From assembly GCF_000430045.1 (NCBI RefSeq), contig NZ_KE387027.1, positions 622,526 to 666,949 on the forward strand: DNA of 44,424 nucleotides, written 5' to 3'. The DNA is from Calidithermus chliarophilus DSM 9957 (GTDB lineage: Bacteria; Deinococcota; Deinococci; Deinococcales; Thermaceae). Within the stretch, counting starts at the first letter, position 1, and each line of letters opens with the position of its first letter. Positions 1 through 7,044 of the stretch are shown here, piece after piece. The notes below the pieces were generated by a model. It did no database searches, was not told where the DNA came from, and saw only the letters and a program-made list of their open reading frames with translations. Position numbers and translations under genes: made by a program.

Positions 1-1
1 C

Positions 2-646
2 CCGCCCCCGCCGCCCCGCCCCTCCCTCGGCCAGCCCACGCGCTGGCTGCGGGCCCGGGTGAGCGTGCGGACCCTCGAGGTGCGGGTCGACCCCACCCTC
101 AGCGAGCCGAAGGTCGAGGGCGAAGCCGAATTCCGCGCCAAGGGCACCGACTACTACCTCGACGCCCGCTACAAAGGCCCCAAAGGCTGGCACGGGGGCG
201 AATGGCACGCCCACGAGCGCCCCGTCACCGTCACCCTGCCCGGCGGGGTGGGGCTCGACGTCGACCTTTCGGCCGGTACGGTGATCGCCGACGACCTGCC
301 CTACCTACGAGCCTCCGTCGGGGCGGGCAACCTGATCGCCCGCAACCTCGGCGGGATCGACGCCAACGTGAAGGCCGGCACCCTCAACGCCGAGCTGTAC
401 CTCGACCAGGGGCAGCACCGGGTGCAGGTCAAGGCCGGCAGCGCCGTGCTGAAGCTGCTGCCCGGCTCGGACTACGAGGCCCAGGGCGAGGTGATCATGG
501 GGAACTTCACCAGCACCGGCAAGCACCACCTCGAGAACGAGCGGGGCTTCCCCGGCATGCGCCAGAGCTTCAACATCCTCGAGGGCCAGGGCAAGGCCAA
601 GCTCGAACTCCAGGTCAAGATGGGCAGCCTCAACCTGCTGACCTGA
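2..646 (+). CDS. DUF4097-like adhesin-domain protein, 5' end outside window
   Basis: The reading frame is open to the window edge, so this is probably the C-terminal part of a larger protein; 214 residues are visible. A GTG at 59 is only a fallback start, since no -10 box or ribosome site precedes it. The visible N-terminus is proline-rich (PPPPPRP), like the linker in the next gene. The rest is a run of short beta-strand repeats (DVDLSAGTV, ASVGAGNLIA, ANVKAGTLNA, VQVKAGSAVL) typical of the DUF4097/YvlB-type putative adhesin fold. It is followed 19 bp later by a SHOCT-like gene and then a DUF2089 gene, an association expected for this family. By analogy with the neighbour, an N-terminal SHOCT-like helix may lie upstream. 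The family is often tied to envelope-stress responses; the function here is inferred. Confidence 0.6.
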   Translation, partial: PPPPPRPSLGQPTRWLRARVSVRTLEVRVDPTLSEPKVEGEAEFRAKGTDYYLDARYKGPKGWHGGEWHAHERPVTVTLPGGVGLDVDLSAGTVIADDLPYLRASVGAGNLIARNLGGIDANVKAGTLNAELYLDQGQHRVQVKAGSAVLKLLPGSDYEAQGEVIMGNFTSTGKHHLENERGFPGMRQSFNILEGQGKAKLELQVKMGSLNLLT

Positions 647-665
647 GCGTCAAGGGAGACACCTT

Positions 666-1121
666 ATGGAAGACAAGCGCCGAATCATGGACATGGTCAA
701 GGAAGGCAAGATCTCGGTCGAGGAAGCCGTGCGGCTGCTCGAGGCCATCGAACCCCCGGCCACCGGCCCCCGCGCCCCCGCCGGGGTGGCGGTGATGGCG
801 CCCCCCGCGCCGCCCGCGCCCCCCGCCCGGGGCATCGCCCGGATGCTGCGCATCTCGGTCAACGGCGAGGGCATCAAGGTCAACGTCAACCTGCCGGTCT
901 CGCTCGCCAAGTTCGCCTCCAACTTCATCCCCCCGGACGCCAAGCAGGCCATGAGCGCCCAGGGCATCGACCTGGCGGGCATCCTGGACATGCTCAAGGG
1001 CGACCTGCCGGAGGGCCGGTTGGTGGACGTGGAGATCCAGGACATGGCCCAGTTCACCGGCGACGAAGGCCAGCGCAGCCCGCTCAAGGGCACCATGCAC
1101 GTGGTCATCGAGGTGGTGTGA
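666..1121 (+). CDS. SHOCT-like domain protein with proline-rich linker
   Basis: The protein has 151 residues. Residues 1-28 form a short helical hairpin, RRIMDMVKEGKISVEEAVRL, of the SHOCT-like/YvlB N-terminal type that occurs next to DUF4097 proteins. Residues about 30-57 are a Pro/Ala-rich linker. Residues about 60-151 form a compact domain starting RMLRISVNGEGIKVNVNLPV and ending in beta strands. The ATG is preceded by AAGGGAGAC, a usable ribosome site. No signal peptide or membrane segment is visible, so it is probably cytoplasmic. The helical motif is echoed at the C-terminus of the DUF2089 protein encoded at 1580 (EILGLLEKGEISATEAAERL), which suggests homotypic interaction between products of this cluster. 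The molecular activity is unknown. Confidence 0.65.
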   Translation: MEDKRRIMDMVKEGKISVEEAVRLLEAIEPPATGPRAPAGVAVMAPPAPPAPPARGIARMLRISVNGEGIKVNVNLPVSLAKFASNFIPPDAKQAMSAQGIDLAGILDMLKGDLPEGRLVDVEIQDMAQFTGDEGQRSPLKGTMHVVIEVV

Positions 1122-1158
1122 ACAAGCGCCGGACGCCTGACGGACGCTGGAGGGTTTC

Positions 1159-1524
1159 ATGGCCGTGCAGATCCTGACCGCCGGGAGAAGGCAAAATGAG
1201 GCCGTGCTGACCCTTCAGCGACTCCTGCCGCGCTTCCTCTACGTCTACGTCCGGGTGCCCGTGCTCCCCATTCCCGTCGTGCTCTTCATCCCCACGCTGG
1301 TGCTCGAGGGCCTGGTCTACCTGGCCGAGGCCCTCGCCGGGCGCTGGAGCCAGGACGCGGCGTACTACCTCGAGCAAGCCCGCACCGGCCTGCGCCTGAT
1401 CCGCCACCAGGGGCCCTTCACGGTGGTCGACGTCGAGCTGCAGGACGTCGGCCGCTTCCAGGCCGGCGGGGCGCCCCTGGGCGGCCTGCGTGGCCCGGTG
1501 CGGGTCAAGGTCGGGCAGTGGTGA
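1159..1524 (+). CDS. small membrane protein of the DUF2089/SHOCT cluster
   Basis: The protein has 121 residues and I do not recognise a family. One hydrophobic stretch, about residues 28-55 (RVPVLPIPVVLFIPTLVLEG), should span or insert into the membrane. The C-terminal 50 residues (FTVVDVELQDVGRFQ) resemble the tail of the preceding SHOCT-like protein (VDVEIQDMAQF), so the two genes may share a beta-rich domain. GGAGG lies 7 nt before the ATG. It sits 37 bp after the SHOCT-like gene and 55 bp before the DUF2089 gene on the same strand, probably in one operon. It may be the membrane anchor of the system; this is inferred from position. Confidence 0.6.
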   Translation: MAVQILTAGRRQNEAVLTLQRLLPRFLYVYVRVPVLPIPVVLFIPTLVLEGLVYLAEALAGRWSQDAAYYLEQARTGLRLIRHQGPFTVVDVELQDVGRFQAGGAPLGGLRGPVRVKVGQW

Positions 1525-1579
1525 AGCGGTGAGCGGTATCCGGCCCTCCGCCCTCCAGAGGCTCAGAGAAGGTGAACCC

Positions 1580-1978
1580 ATGAGAATCTACCCCGTCCCC
1601 ACGCAGTGCCCCGCCTGCCAGAGCCCCTTGCGGGTGTCGGGCCTGGTCTGCTCCAACCCCCAGTGCCGCGCCGAGGTCAAGGGGGAGTTCCAGCCCAACG
1701 AGTTCGCCCAGCTTCCTGCTGAGCAGCTCGAGTTTTTGCGGCTGTTCGTCAAGGTGCGCGGCAACCTCAAGGAGGTCGAGCGCATCCTGGGCCTGTCGTA
1801 CCCCACGGTGCGGGCCCGCTTCGAGAACCTGCTCAAGACCCTGGGCTACGAGTACGAGGAGGTGCCCCCGCCCGGCCCCAGCCCCGAGGAGAAGCAGGAG
1901 ATCCTGGGGCTGCTGGAGAAGGGCGAGATCAGCGCAACTGAGGCTGCGGAGCGGTTGCGCGCATTAAGGAAACGCTGA
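1580..1978 (+). CDS. DUF2089 zinc-ribbon/HTH protein
   Basis: The protein has 132 residues. An N-terminal zinc ribbon uses C10, C13, C24 and C29 (CPAC and CSNPQC). A helical region follows (LEFLRLFVKVRGNLKEVERI, then LGLSYPTVRARFENLLKTLG) that reads like a helix-turn-helix and is diagnostic of DUF2089. The last 30 residues repeat the SHOCT-like helix motif of the protein at 666. I start at the ATG at 1580, where GAAGGTGA precedes it, not at the longer frame from 1490. The protein is a likely DNA- or sigma-factor-interacting regulator of the three upstream genes; family function is poorly defined. Its 3' end overlaps the convergent histidine kinase gene by 50 bp. Confidence 0.8.
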   Translation: MRIYPVPTQCPACQSPLRVSGLVCSNPQCRAEVKGEFQPNEFAQLPAEQLEFLRLFVKVRGNLKEVERILGLSYPTVRARFENLLKTLGYEYEEVPPPGPSPEEKQEILGLLEKGEISATEAAERLRALRKR

Positions 1979-3365
1979 AGGTAGTGCCCTTGCCCACGGT
2001 GCTCTCCACCCACACCCGCCCGCCGTGGGCCTCGACGATGGTCTTCACGATCGCCAGCCCCAGCCCGGTCCCGCCGCGCTCGCGGTCGCGGGCCTTGTCC
2101 ACGCGGTAGAAGCGCTCGAAGAGGCGGGGCAGGTGCTCGGCGGGGATGCCCTCGCCGTCGTCCTCCACCCGGACCACCGCCCCCGCCGAGACGTCGCGGG
2201 CCACCAGGCGCACCCGGGTGGCCCGTGCCTTGATGGCGTTGGAGACCAGGTTGGCGAAGACCTGGTGCAGCCGCTCGGGGTCGCCCTGCACCCAGAGGTT
2301 TTCGGGCACCTCGAGCTCGATGCGGCCCTCGAAGCTTCGGGCGTACTCCTCCTGGATCTGCTCGAGCAGCGTGGGCACGTGCACCGCGCCCATGTGCAGC
2401 TTCCAATTGCCGCTCTTGGAGAGCTCCAAAAGGTCGGTGACGAGCTTCTTCATGCGCTCGCTCTCGCGCACCACCACCTCGAGGCTCTCGCGCTGCTGTT
2501 CGGTGAGCGGGGTGCGGCGCAGCAGGAAGCTCACGTGCCCCAGGATGGCGGTGATGGGGGTGCGCAGCTCGTGCGAGGCGTCGGCGACGAACTGGGTCTG
2601 GGCCTGCCAGGTGCTCTCGAGGCGGGCCATCATGCGGTTGAGCGAGCGGATCAGCGCCGCCACCTCGTCCTTGCCCTGGGGCTCGGGCAGGGCCTCGGGC
2701 TTCTGGCTCACCGCCTCGGCCTTACGGGCCACCCACTCCAAGGGCTCGAGGGTGCGCCGCACCAGCCGCTGGGCCAGCAGCGCGGCCAGCAGCAGCACCA
2801 CCACCGCCACCGCGCTGTAGACCTGCAGCCAGCGCGAGAGCACCAGGCTCACCGAGTCGAGCGGGCGGCCCACGACCAGGATGAAGTCCTGCAGCTCCCC
2901 CTGCCCGAAGGGGTCGGCCTTGAGGCGTTTGGCGATGACCTGAACGTTGAGGGAGGGCAGGTTGTCGCGCTGGATCGAGGCCCGGGTGTAGATGAGCTCA
3001 CCCCGCCACACGCGCTCGAGGTCGCGCAGGGACACCGAGAAGTTCGAGCTGCCCAGGTTGGGGCTGGTGAGGATGCGAACGGTGAAGAATTCCCGGCTGG
3101 TAGGCCCCAGGGAGTGAAGGTCCCCGAACGCCCGCACGAGCTGGGCGTAGAGGTTGGGCGAGATGCGCGACAGCGCGTCGAGGCGGCTGAGCACGTTGGG
3201 GTCGTCGATAGCTGACTCGATCTGGGAAAGCGCGGCCTCGAGCTCCGGGCGAATGCCCGAAAACAGATAACTCCGCAGCGTCGCGTACACGACGGCCCCC
3301 AGCACCAGCAGCGAAGACACCAACAGCGCCAGGGTGAGCAGGGTAATGCGGTTACGCAGGGTCAT
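1929..3365 (-). CDS. sensor histidine kinase
   Basis: The protein has 478 residues in classical order: TM1 about 8-29, an extracytoplasmic sensor of about 150 residues, TM2 about 181-201, a HAMP linker to about 255, and HisKA with the phospho-acceptor H265 in the motif ADASHELRTP. The ATPase domain follows, with an N box at NLVSNAIKA (372-380), a G1 box at DDGEGIP and a G2 box at GGTGLGLAIV. It should autophosphorylate and transfer phosphate to the response regulator encoded upstream at 3626-4309. The usual regulator-kinase coupling is broken here by a 260-bp gap holding a composite repeat. The sensor domain is not recognised, so the signal is unknown. The 3' end overlaps the DUF2089 gene by 50 bp on the opposite strand. 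Confidence 0.92.
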   Translation of the reverse strand: MTLRNRITLLTLALLVSSLLVLGAVVYATLRSYLFSGIRPELEAALSQIESAIDDPNVLSRLDALSRISPNLYAQLVRAFGDLHSLGPTSREFFTVRILTSPNLGSSNFSVSLRDLERVWRGELIYTRASIQRDNLPSLNVQVIAKRLKADPFGQGELQDFILVVGRPLDSVSLVLSRWLQVYSAVAVVVLLLAALLAQRLVRRTLEPLEWVARKAEAVSQKPEALPEPQGKDEVAALIRSLNRMMARLESTWQAQTQFVADASHELRTPITAILGHVSFLLRRTPLTEQQRESLEVVVRESERMKKLVTDLLELSKSGNWKLHMGAVHVPTLLEQIQEEYARSFEGRIELEVPENLWVQGDPERLHQVFANLVSNAIKARATRVRLVARDVSAGAVVRVEDDGEGIPAEHLPRLFERFYRVDKARDRERGGTGLGLAIVKTIVEAHGGRVWVESTVGKGTTFSVSLMRATAPQPQLR

Positions 3366-3439
3366 AGGGATGCCTAGGGCCTCACGCTAAACGTTAAATG
3401 CCTGAAGATTGGTGAGGCGTTCGACGTTAAGAGCAATAA

Positions 3440-3625
3440 GCGGTCAGCTTTCAGCCGTCAACGGTAAGCCCGTGGCGTGTTGCCTGTGGTTCGCCCCTCC
3501 CCACGCACGGGGAGGGTTTATCCCCCCTGGCCCCCCTTGTTAAGGGGGGTGAAGAAAGGGCGTCTTGCATTTTGCGTCTTGCGTTTAGCTATCGGCTATC
3601 AGCTATCGACCATCGACCACCGACA
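3440..3625 (+). repeat. composite heptamer repeat, copy 1
   Basis: In order it holds GTCAGCTTTCAGCCGTCA-type units, the hairpin CCCCacgcacGGGG, the hairpin CCCCCCTTGTTAAGGGGGG, TTGCGTCTTGCGTTT-type units and a terminal run of CTATCGG/CTATCAG/CTATCGA/CCATCGA heptamers. It fills the gap between the response regulator and kinase genes and runs up to the regulator's stop codon. It has no coding capacity. Confidence 0.85.
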
Positions 3626-4309
3626 TCAATCTTCCCGCAACACGTACCCCACCCCGCGCACGGTGTGGATCAGCCGGCGCTCGTTGGGGCCCTCGAGCTT
3701 CTTGCGCAGGTAGCCGATGTACACGTCCACCACGTTGCTCCCGCCCTGGTAGCCGGGCCAGACCTTCTCCTCGATCTCGAAGCGGCTGAAGACCTTGCCG
3801 GGGCTCTTGGCCAAAAGCTCGAGCAGCTCGAACTCCTTGTTGGAGAACTCGATGCGGCGGCCGGCGCGGAAGACCTCGCGGCCCTCAAGGTTGATGATGA
3901 GGTCGGCCACGCGGATCTCGCCGGTGATGGCGGGGGTGACGCGGCGCAGGTGGGCGCGGATGCGCGCGAGCAATTCCTCGATGGAGAAGGGCTTGGCGAG
4001 GTAGTCGTCGGCCCCGGCGTCGAGGCCTTCGACCTTGTCCTCCACGCGGTCCTTGGCGGTGAGGATGAGGATGGGGATGTTGGAGGTCTTGCGGATGCGG
4101 CGGGCCACCTCGAGCCCGTCCACCACCGGAAGCATCAGGTCGAGGATGACGAGGTTGGGGTTGACCTCGCGGAAGCGGGAGAGCCCGGTCACCCCGTCGT
4201 AGGCCACCTCGGTGCGGTAGCCCTCGGCCTGGAGCTCGAGCTCGATGAAGCGAGCGATATCCTTCTCGTCTTCGATAATCAGGATGAGGGGTTGATCCAT
4301 GTGCTCCAT
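3626..4309 (-). CDS. OmpR-family response regulator
   Basis: The protein has 227 residues. The receiver domain carries the acidic pair EDE near residue 13, the phospho-acceptor D57 in VILDLML, and KPF as the conserved lysine. The C-terminal winged helix of the OmpR/PhoB class follows ([20 protein letters not shown], then [13 protein letters not shown] and [13 protein letters not shown]). I choose the ATG at 4309 because a TACCTT -10 box lies 6 nt upstream, which suggests a leaderless mRNA; the ATG at 4300 is possible, and a TTG at 4348 lacks support. It is the partner of the histidine kinase at 1929. A perfect palindrome, TTCTCATGAGAA, lies between the expected -35 and -10 positions and may be an autoregulatory site. 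Confidence 0.92.
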   Translation of the reverse strand: MEHMDQPLILIIEDEKDIARFIELELQAEGYRTEVAYDGVTGLSRFREVNPNLVILDLMLPVVDGLEVARRIRKTSNIPILILTAKDRVEDKVEGLDAGADDYLAKPFSIEELLARIRAHLRRVTPAITGEIRVADLIINLEGREVFRAGRRIEFSNKEFELLELLAKSPGKVFSRFEIEEKVWPGYQGGSNVVDVYIGYLRKKLEGPNERRLIHTVRGVGYVLRED

Positions 4310-4315
4310 GGCTGC

Positions 4316-4321
4316 AAGGTA
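4316..4321 (-). promoter_or_regulatory. -10 box of the response regulator gene (leaderless)
   Basis: On the minus strand TACCTT is followed by 6 nt and the ATG at 4309. This spacing fits transcription starting at or next to the start codon. The -35 region is poor (CAACTT, 17 bp upstream), as expected for an activated promoter. Confidence 0.5.
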
Positions 4322-4328
4322 GGCGCAT

Positions 4329-4340
4329 TTCTCATGAGAA
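4329..4340. promoter_or_regulatory. 12-bp palindrome in the response regulator promoter
   Basis: TTCTCATGAGAA is a perfect palindrome lying upstream of the -10 box, inside the -35/-10 spacer. A related TTCTCTCAT occurs at about 4361. It is a candidate binding site, possibly for the response regulator itself; this is inferred from position only. Confidence 0.4.
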
Positions 4341-4453
4341 GTTGCCAAGATGTCTTAGAGTTCTCTCATTTGCTTCCAATTTATGAAAAGGTCCCGGCGT
4401 TGCCCATAGCCCCAGGGCAAGGCCAATTCGGCGATGAGAAACCGGCTAAAGGT

Positions 4454-5911
4454 TCACTTCATGAGCGGGCCCAGCGCCTCGCGCAGCGCGCTCACGCCCT
4501 CCTCGAGCTCGGCTGGCGTGAAGGCCGCGTAGCCGAGCATCAGGCCGCCGCGGGGCAGTTTCGCCAGGCTGTACGCCGACAGCGGCAGCGCCTCGATGCC
4601 CTGCGCGGCCGCGCGGCGCGAGGCCTCCTGGTCGTCGACGCCCGGAGGTAGCCAGGCGGCCAGGTGCAGCCCGGCCTCGGCCCGGTGCACCTCGAGCCAG
4701 TCCCCGAAGCGGCGCTCCAGGGCCTCGATCAGGGCCTGCTGCCGCTCGGCGTAGAGCAGCCGGGTGCGCTTGATGTGGCGCACGAAGTGCCCCTCGCGGA
4801 TGAACTCGGCCAGCACCGCCTGCACCGGCCCCGGCGGGTGGCGGTCCATCAGGGCCCGCCCGGCGACGAAGGCCTCGACGAGGTCGGGGGGGACGACGAG
4901 GTAGCCCAGGCGCAGCCCCGGCATCATCACCTTGGAGAAGGTGCCCACGTAGATCACCCGCCCCTCGCGGTCGAGGCCCTGCAGGGCGGCCAGGGGGCGG
5001 CCCCGGTAGCGGTACTCGCTGTCGTAGTCGTCCTCGACGATCCAGGCTGAGTGCTCGGAGGCCCACTCGAGCAGCGCCAGCCGCCGGGTGAGGCTAAGGG
5101 TCACGCCCAGGGGGTACTGGTGCGAGGGGGTCACGTAGGCCAGCCGGGCGGCGGGCTCGAGCCGCCGGCCCGCGGCCACGTCGAGGCCCTCGGGGTCCAC
5201 GGGCACCCCCACCACCCGCGCCCCGGCCGCCAGGAAGGCCCCGCGCGCGCCCAGGTAGCCGGGGTCTTCCACCCACACCGCGTCGCTGGGGTCGAGGAGG
5301 AGGCGGGCGGCGAGGTCGAGCCCCTGCTGCGAGCCGGTGGTGATGATGACCTGCTCGGGCGTGCAGGCCACCCCGCGCGAGGCCTGGAGGTAGGCGGCGA
5401 TGGACTCGCGCAGGGGGTGGTGGCCGGCCGGGTCGCTGTAGTTGAGCAGTTCGTCGGGGGCGAGCTTCCAGTGGCGGGCCTCGAGCTTGGCCCACAGCTT
5501 CATGGGGAAGGCCCGGAAGTCGGGCAGGCCCGCGCGGAAGACCCCGCTGCCGCGCTTGCGCCGCAGGGTGACCGGGGTGCGGGCGAGCTCCTCGCCGCGC
5601 CGGGAGAGCCGACGCCCGTTGCCGGCCAGCCCCTGCGCCAGGGGCCGCGACTCCCACTGCCCCGGGAGGGTGCGCGCCACGTAGGTGCCGTCGCCCACGC
5701 GGGCCTCGAGGTAGCCCTCGGCCAGCAGTTGCTCGAAGGCCGTGACCACGGTGTTGCGCGAGAGCCCGAGCTCGCGGGAGAGGTCGCGGGTGGGGGGCAG
5801 CCGGGTGCCGGGCGCGAGCTGCCCCTTGAGGATGCCCTCGCGCAGGTAGTCGTAGAGCTGGCGGTACAGCGGGCTTTCGCCCCGGGGTTGGAAGCCGGGC
5901 AGGCTCAGCAT
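4454..5911 (-). CDS. MocR/PdxR-type GntR regulator with aminotransferase domain
   Basis: The protein has 485 residues. Residues about 14-80 form a GntR winged helix (LYRQLYDYLREGILKGQ, then DLSRELGLSRNTVVTAFEQL). The remainder is a class I aminotransferase fold with ITTGSQQGLDL, the aspartate region VEDDYDSEYRYRG and the probable PLP lysine near residue 327 in TFSKVMMPGLRLGY. MocR proteins bind PLP or its amino-acid adducts and control a neighbouring gene. Here the divergent unit paiB-GNAT-GNAT is the obvious target, 66 bp away. The start at 5911 has a TACACT -10 box 7 nt upstream. The intergenic region holds two CATTGGCTC direct repeats and an inverted half-site, the arrangement expected for MocR dimers. 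The effector is unknown. Confidence 0.9.
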   Translation of the reverse strand: MLSLPGFQPRGESPLYRQLYDYLREGILKGQLAPGTRLPPTRDLSRELGLSRNTVVTAFEQLLAEGYLEARVGDGTYVARTLPGQWESRPLAQGLAGNGRRLSRRGEELARTPVTLRRKRGSGVFRAGLPDFRAFPMKLWAKLEARHWKLAPDELLNYSDPAGHHPLRESIAAYLQASRGVACTPEQVIITTGSQQGLDLAARLLLDPSDAVWVEDPGYLGARGAFLAAGARVVGVPVDPEGLDVAAGRRLEPAARLAYVTPSHQYPLGVTLSLTRRLALLEWASEHSAWIVEDDYDSEYRYRGRPLAALQGLDREGRVIYVGTFSKVMMPGLRLGYLVVPPDLVEAFVAGRALMDRHPPGPVQAVLAEFIREGHFVRHIKRTRLLYAERQQALIEALERRFGDWLEVHRAEAGLHLAAWLPPGVDDQEASRRAAAQGIEALPLSAYSLAKLPRGGLMLGYAAFTPAELEEGVSALREALGPLMK

Positions 5912-5958
5912 TGGCTCCAGTGTAGCACCTGGCATTGGCTCTTTCGAACGGTCCAATC
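5908..5958. promoter_or_regulatory. candidate MocR operator: two direct repeats plus inverted half-site
   Basis: GCATTGGCTC occurs at 5908-5917 and again at 5932-5941 (24-bp spacing, same strand), and GGTCCAAT at 5951-5958 is a near-inverted copy of ATTGGCTC. Direct repeats of this spacing suit the domain-swapped MocR dimer. The sites cover both divergent promoters. Confidence 0.55.
5919..5924 (-). promoter_or_regulatory. -10 box of the mocR-type gene (leaderless)
   Basis: TACACT on the minus strand lies 7 nt before the ATG at 5911. It lies between the two direct repeats of the candidate operator, so autorepression is plausible. Confidence 0.5.
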
Positions 5959-5964
5959 CGGGCG

Positions 5965-5970
5965 TACCCT
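5965..5970 (+). promoter_or_regulatory. -10 box of the paiB-GNAT operon (leaderless)
   Basis: TACCCT is followed by 7 nt and the ATG at 5978. The operator half-sites lie immediately upstream, consistent with MocR acting as activator or repressor here. Confidence 0.5.
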
Positions 5971-5977
5971 CGGAAGC

Positions 5978-6586
5978 ATGTACCTGCCCGGCCATTTCCG
6001 CGTGGAAGACCCCGCCCCGTTGCACGAGCTCATGCGCCACTTCAGCTTCGCTACGCTGGTCAGCGTCCACGAGGGGCTGCCCTTCGCCACCCCGCTGCCC
6101 TTCGTGATCGACGCGGAGCGTAACCGCCTCGAGGCCCACATGGCCCGCGCCAACCCCCAGTGGACCACCCTCGAGGCCAACCCCGAGGTGCTGGTGATCT
6201 TCCAGGGCGACCACAGCTACGTCTCCCCGTCCTGGTACGAGAAGCACCCCAGCGTGCCCACCTGGAACTACGTCACCGTGCACGCCTACGGCAAGGCGCG
6301 GCTGGTGGAGGAGCCCGAGGCCGTCAAGGCCATGCTGCGGGGCCTGGTGCGCCAGCACGAGCCGGCCTGGGACATGGACGCGCTGCCCGCGAGCTACCTC
6401 GAGGGCATGGTCAAGGGCGTGGTGGCCTTCGAGGTCGAGATCACGCGGCTGGAGGGCAAGTTCAAGCTCTCGCAGAACCGCTCGGCCGCCGACCGGCGCC
6501 GCGTGGCCGAAGCGCTGGGCCACAGCCCCGACCCCGCCGGGCGGGCCATCGCCCGGCGCATGGCGGAGCGCCTGGAGGAGCGCTGA
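5978..6586 (+). CDS. paiB: PaiB-type FMN-binding split-barrel protein
   Basis: The protein has 202 residues, the usual size for PaiB. It shows the family signature from the N-terminus (MYLPGHFR), the barrel stretch ATLVSVHEGLPFATPLPFV, HMARANPQW, and a C-terminal FKLSQNRSAADR segment characteristic of FMN-binding negative transcriptional regulators. The fold is a flavin-binding split barrel; family members have been linked to repression of protease and sporulation genes in Bacillus, but a flavin-dependent enzymatic role is equally possible. It is the first gene of a tight three-gene unit: its TGA overlaps the ATG of a GNAT gene. It is divergent from, and probably controlled by, the MocR regulator. 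Confidence 0.88.
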   Translation: MYLPGHFRVEDPAPLHELMRHFSFATLVSVHEGLPFATPLPFVIDAERNRLEAHMARANPQWTTLEANPEVLVIFQGDHSYVSPSWYEKHPSVPTWNYVTVHAYGKARLVEEPEAVKAMLRGLVRQHEPAWDMDALPASYLEGMVKGVVAFEVEITRLEGKFKLSQNRSAADRRRVAEALGHSPDPAGRAIARRMAERLEER

Positions 6587-7044
6587 TGTACGCCTTCCGC
6601 CGGGCCACCCCCGCCGACGCCGAGCGCATCGCCCACCAGCGCCGCCGCATGTTCGTGGACATGGGCCACCCCGACGACGCCGGCATGGAGGAGGCCATCC
6701 GGGCCTTCGTCCCCTGGGTGCGGCGCTCGCTCGAGAGCGGGTACTACGCGGGCTTCCTGGCCTCCGCCGGGGAAACCGTGGTCGCCGGGGCCGGCCTGAT
6801 GCTCCTGGAGTGGCCCCCCCGCGCCGACAGCCTCCAAACCCTGCGCGGCTACGTGCTCAACGTCTACACCGAGCCCGAGCACCGGGGGCGGGGGCTGGCG
6901 AGGGCGCTGGTGGGGCAGGCCCTCGAGCACTGCCGGGAGCGCGGCGTGCGCACCGTGGCGCTGCACGCCTCGGAGGCCGGGCGCCGGGTCTACGAGGGGC
7001 TGGGCTTCAGCCCCAGCAACGAGATGCTCTGGAGGGCGCCGTGA
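6586..7044 (+). CDS. GNAT N-acetyltransferase
   Basis: The protein has 152 residues. The GNAT core is clear: strand VLNVYTEPEHRGRGLARALV includes the acetyl-CoA loop motif (R-G-x-G-L/A-R) and is followed by VALHASEAGRRVYEGLGF, the common C-terminal strand and helix. The start ATG overlaps the paiB stop (TGATG), indicating translational coupling. The pairing with PaiB parallels the paiAB operon, where PaiA is a polyamine N-acetyltransferase, so a small amine substrate is a reasonable guess. Specificity cannot be read from the sequence. Confidence 0.88.
   Translation: MYAFRRATPADAERIAHQRRRMFVDMGHPDDAGMEEAIRAFVPWVRRSLESGYYAGFLASAGETVVAGAGLMLLEWPPRADSLQTLRGYVLNVYTEPEHRGRGLARALVGQALEHCRERGVRTVALHASEAGRRVYEGLGFSPSNEMLWRAP

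Noticed and set aside
2025-3215. Long plus-strand open frame opposite the histidine kinase
   Set aside because: Shadow frame of a GC-rich gene; the minus-strand protein has complete kinase motifs, and the plus frame has none.
3533-3552. CCCCCCTTGTTAAGGGGGG as an intrinsic terminator
   Set aside because: It lacks a U tract on either side and recurs in all full copies of the composite repeat irrespective of gene ends; treated as part of the repeat.
5979-6160. Extension of the MocR frame to 6523
   Set aside because: The extra N-terminus is antisense to paiB and lacks features; the winged helix starts shortly after the ATG at 5911.
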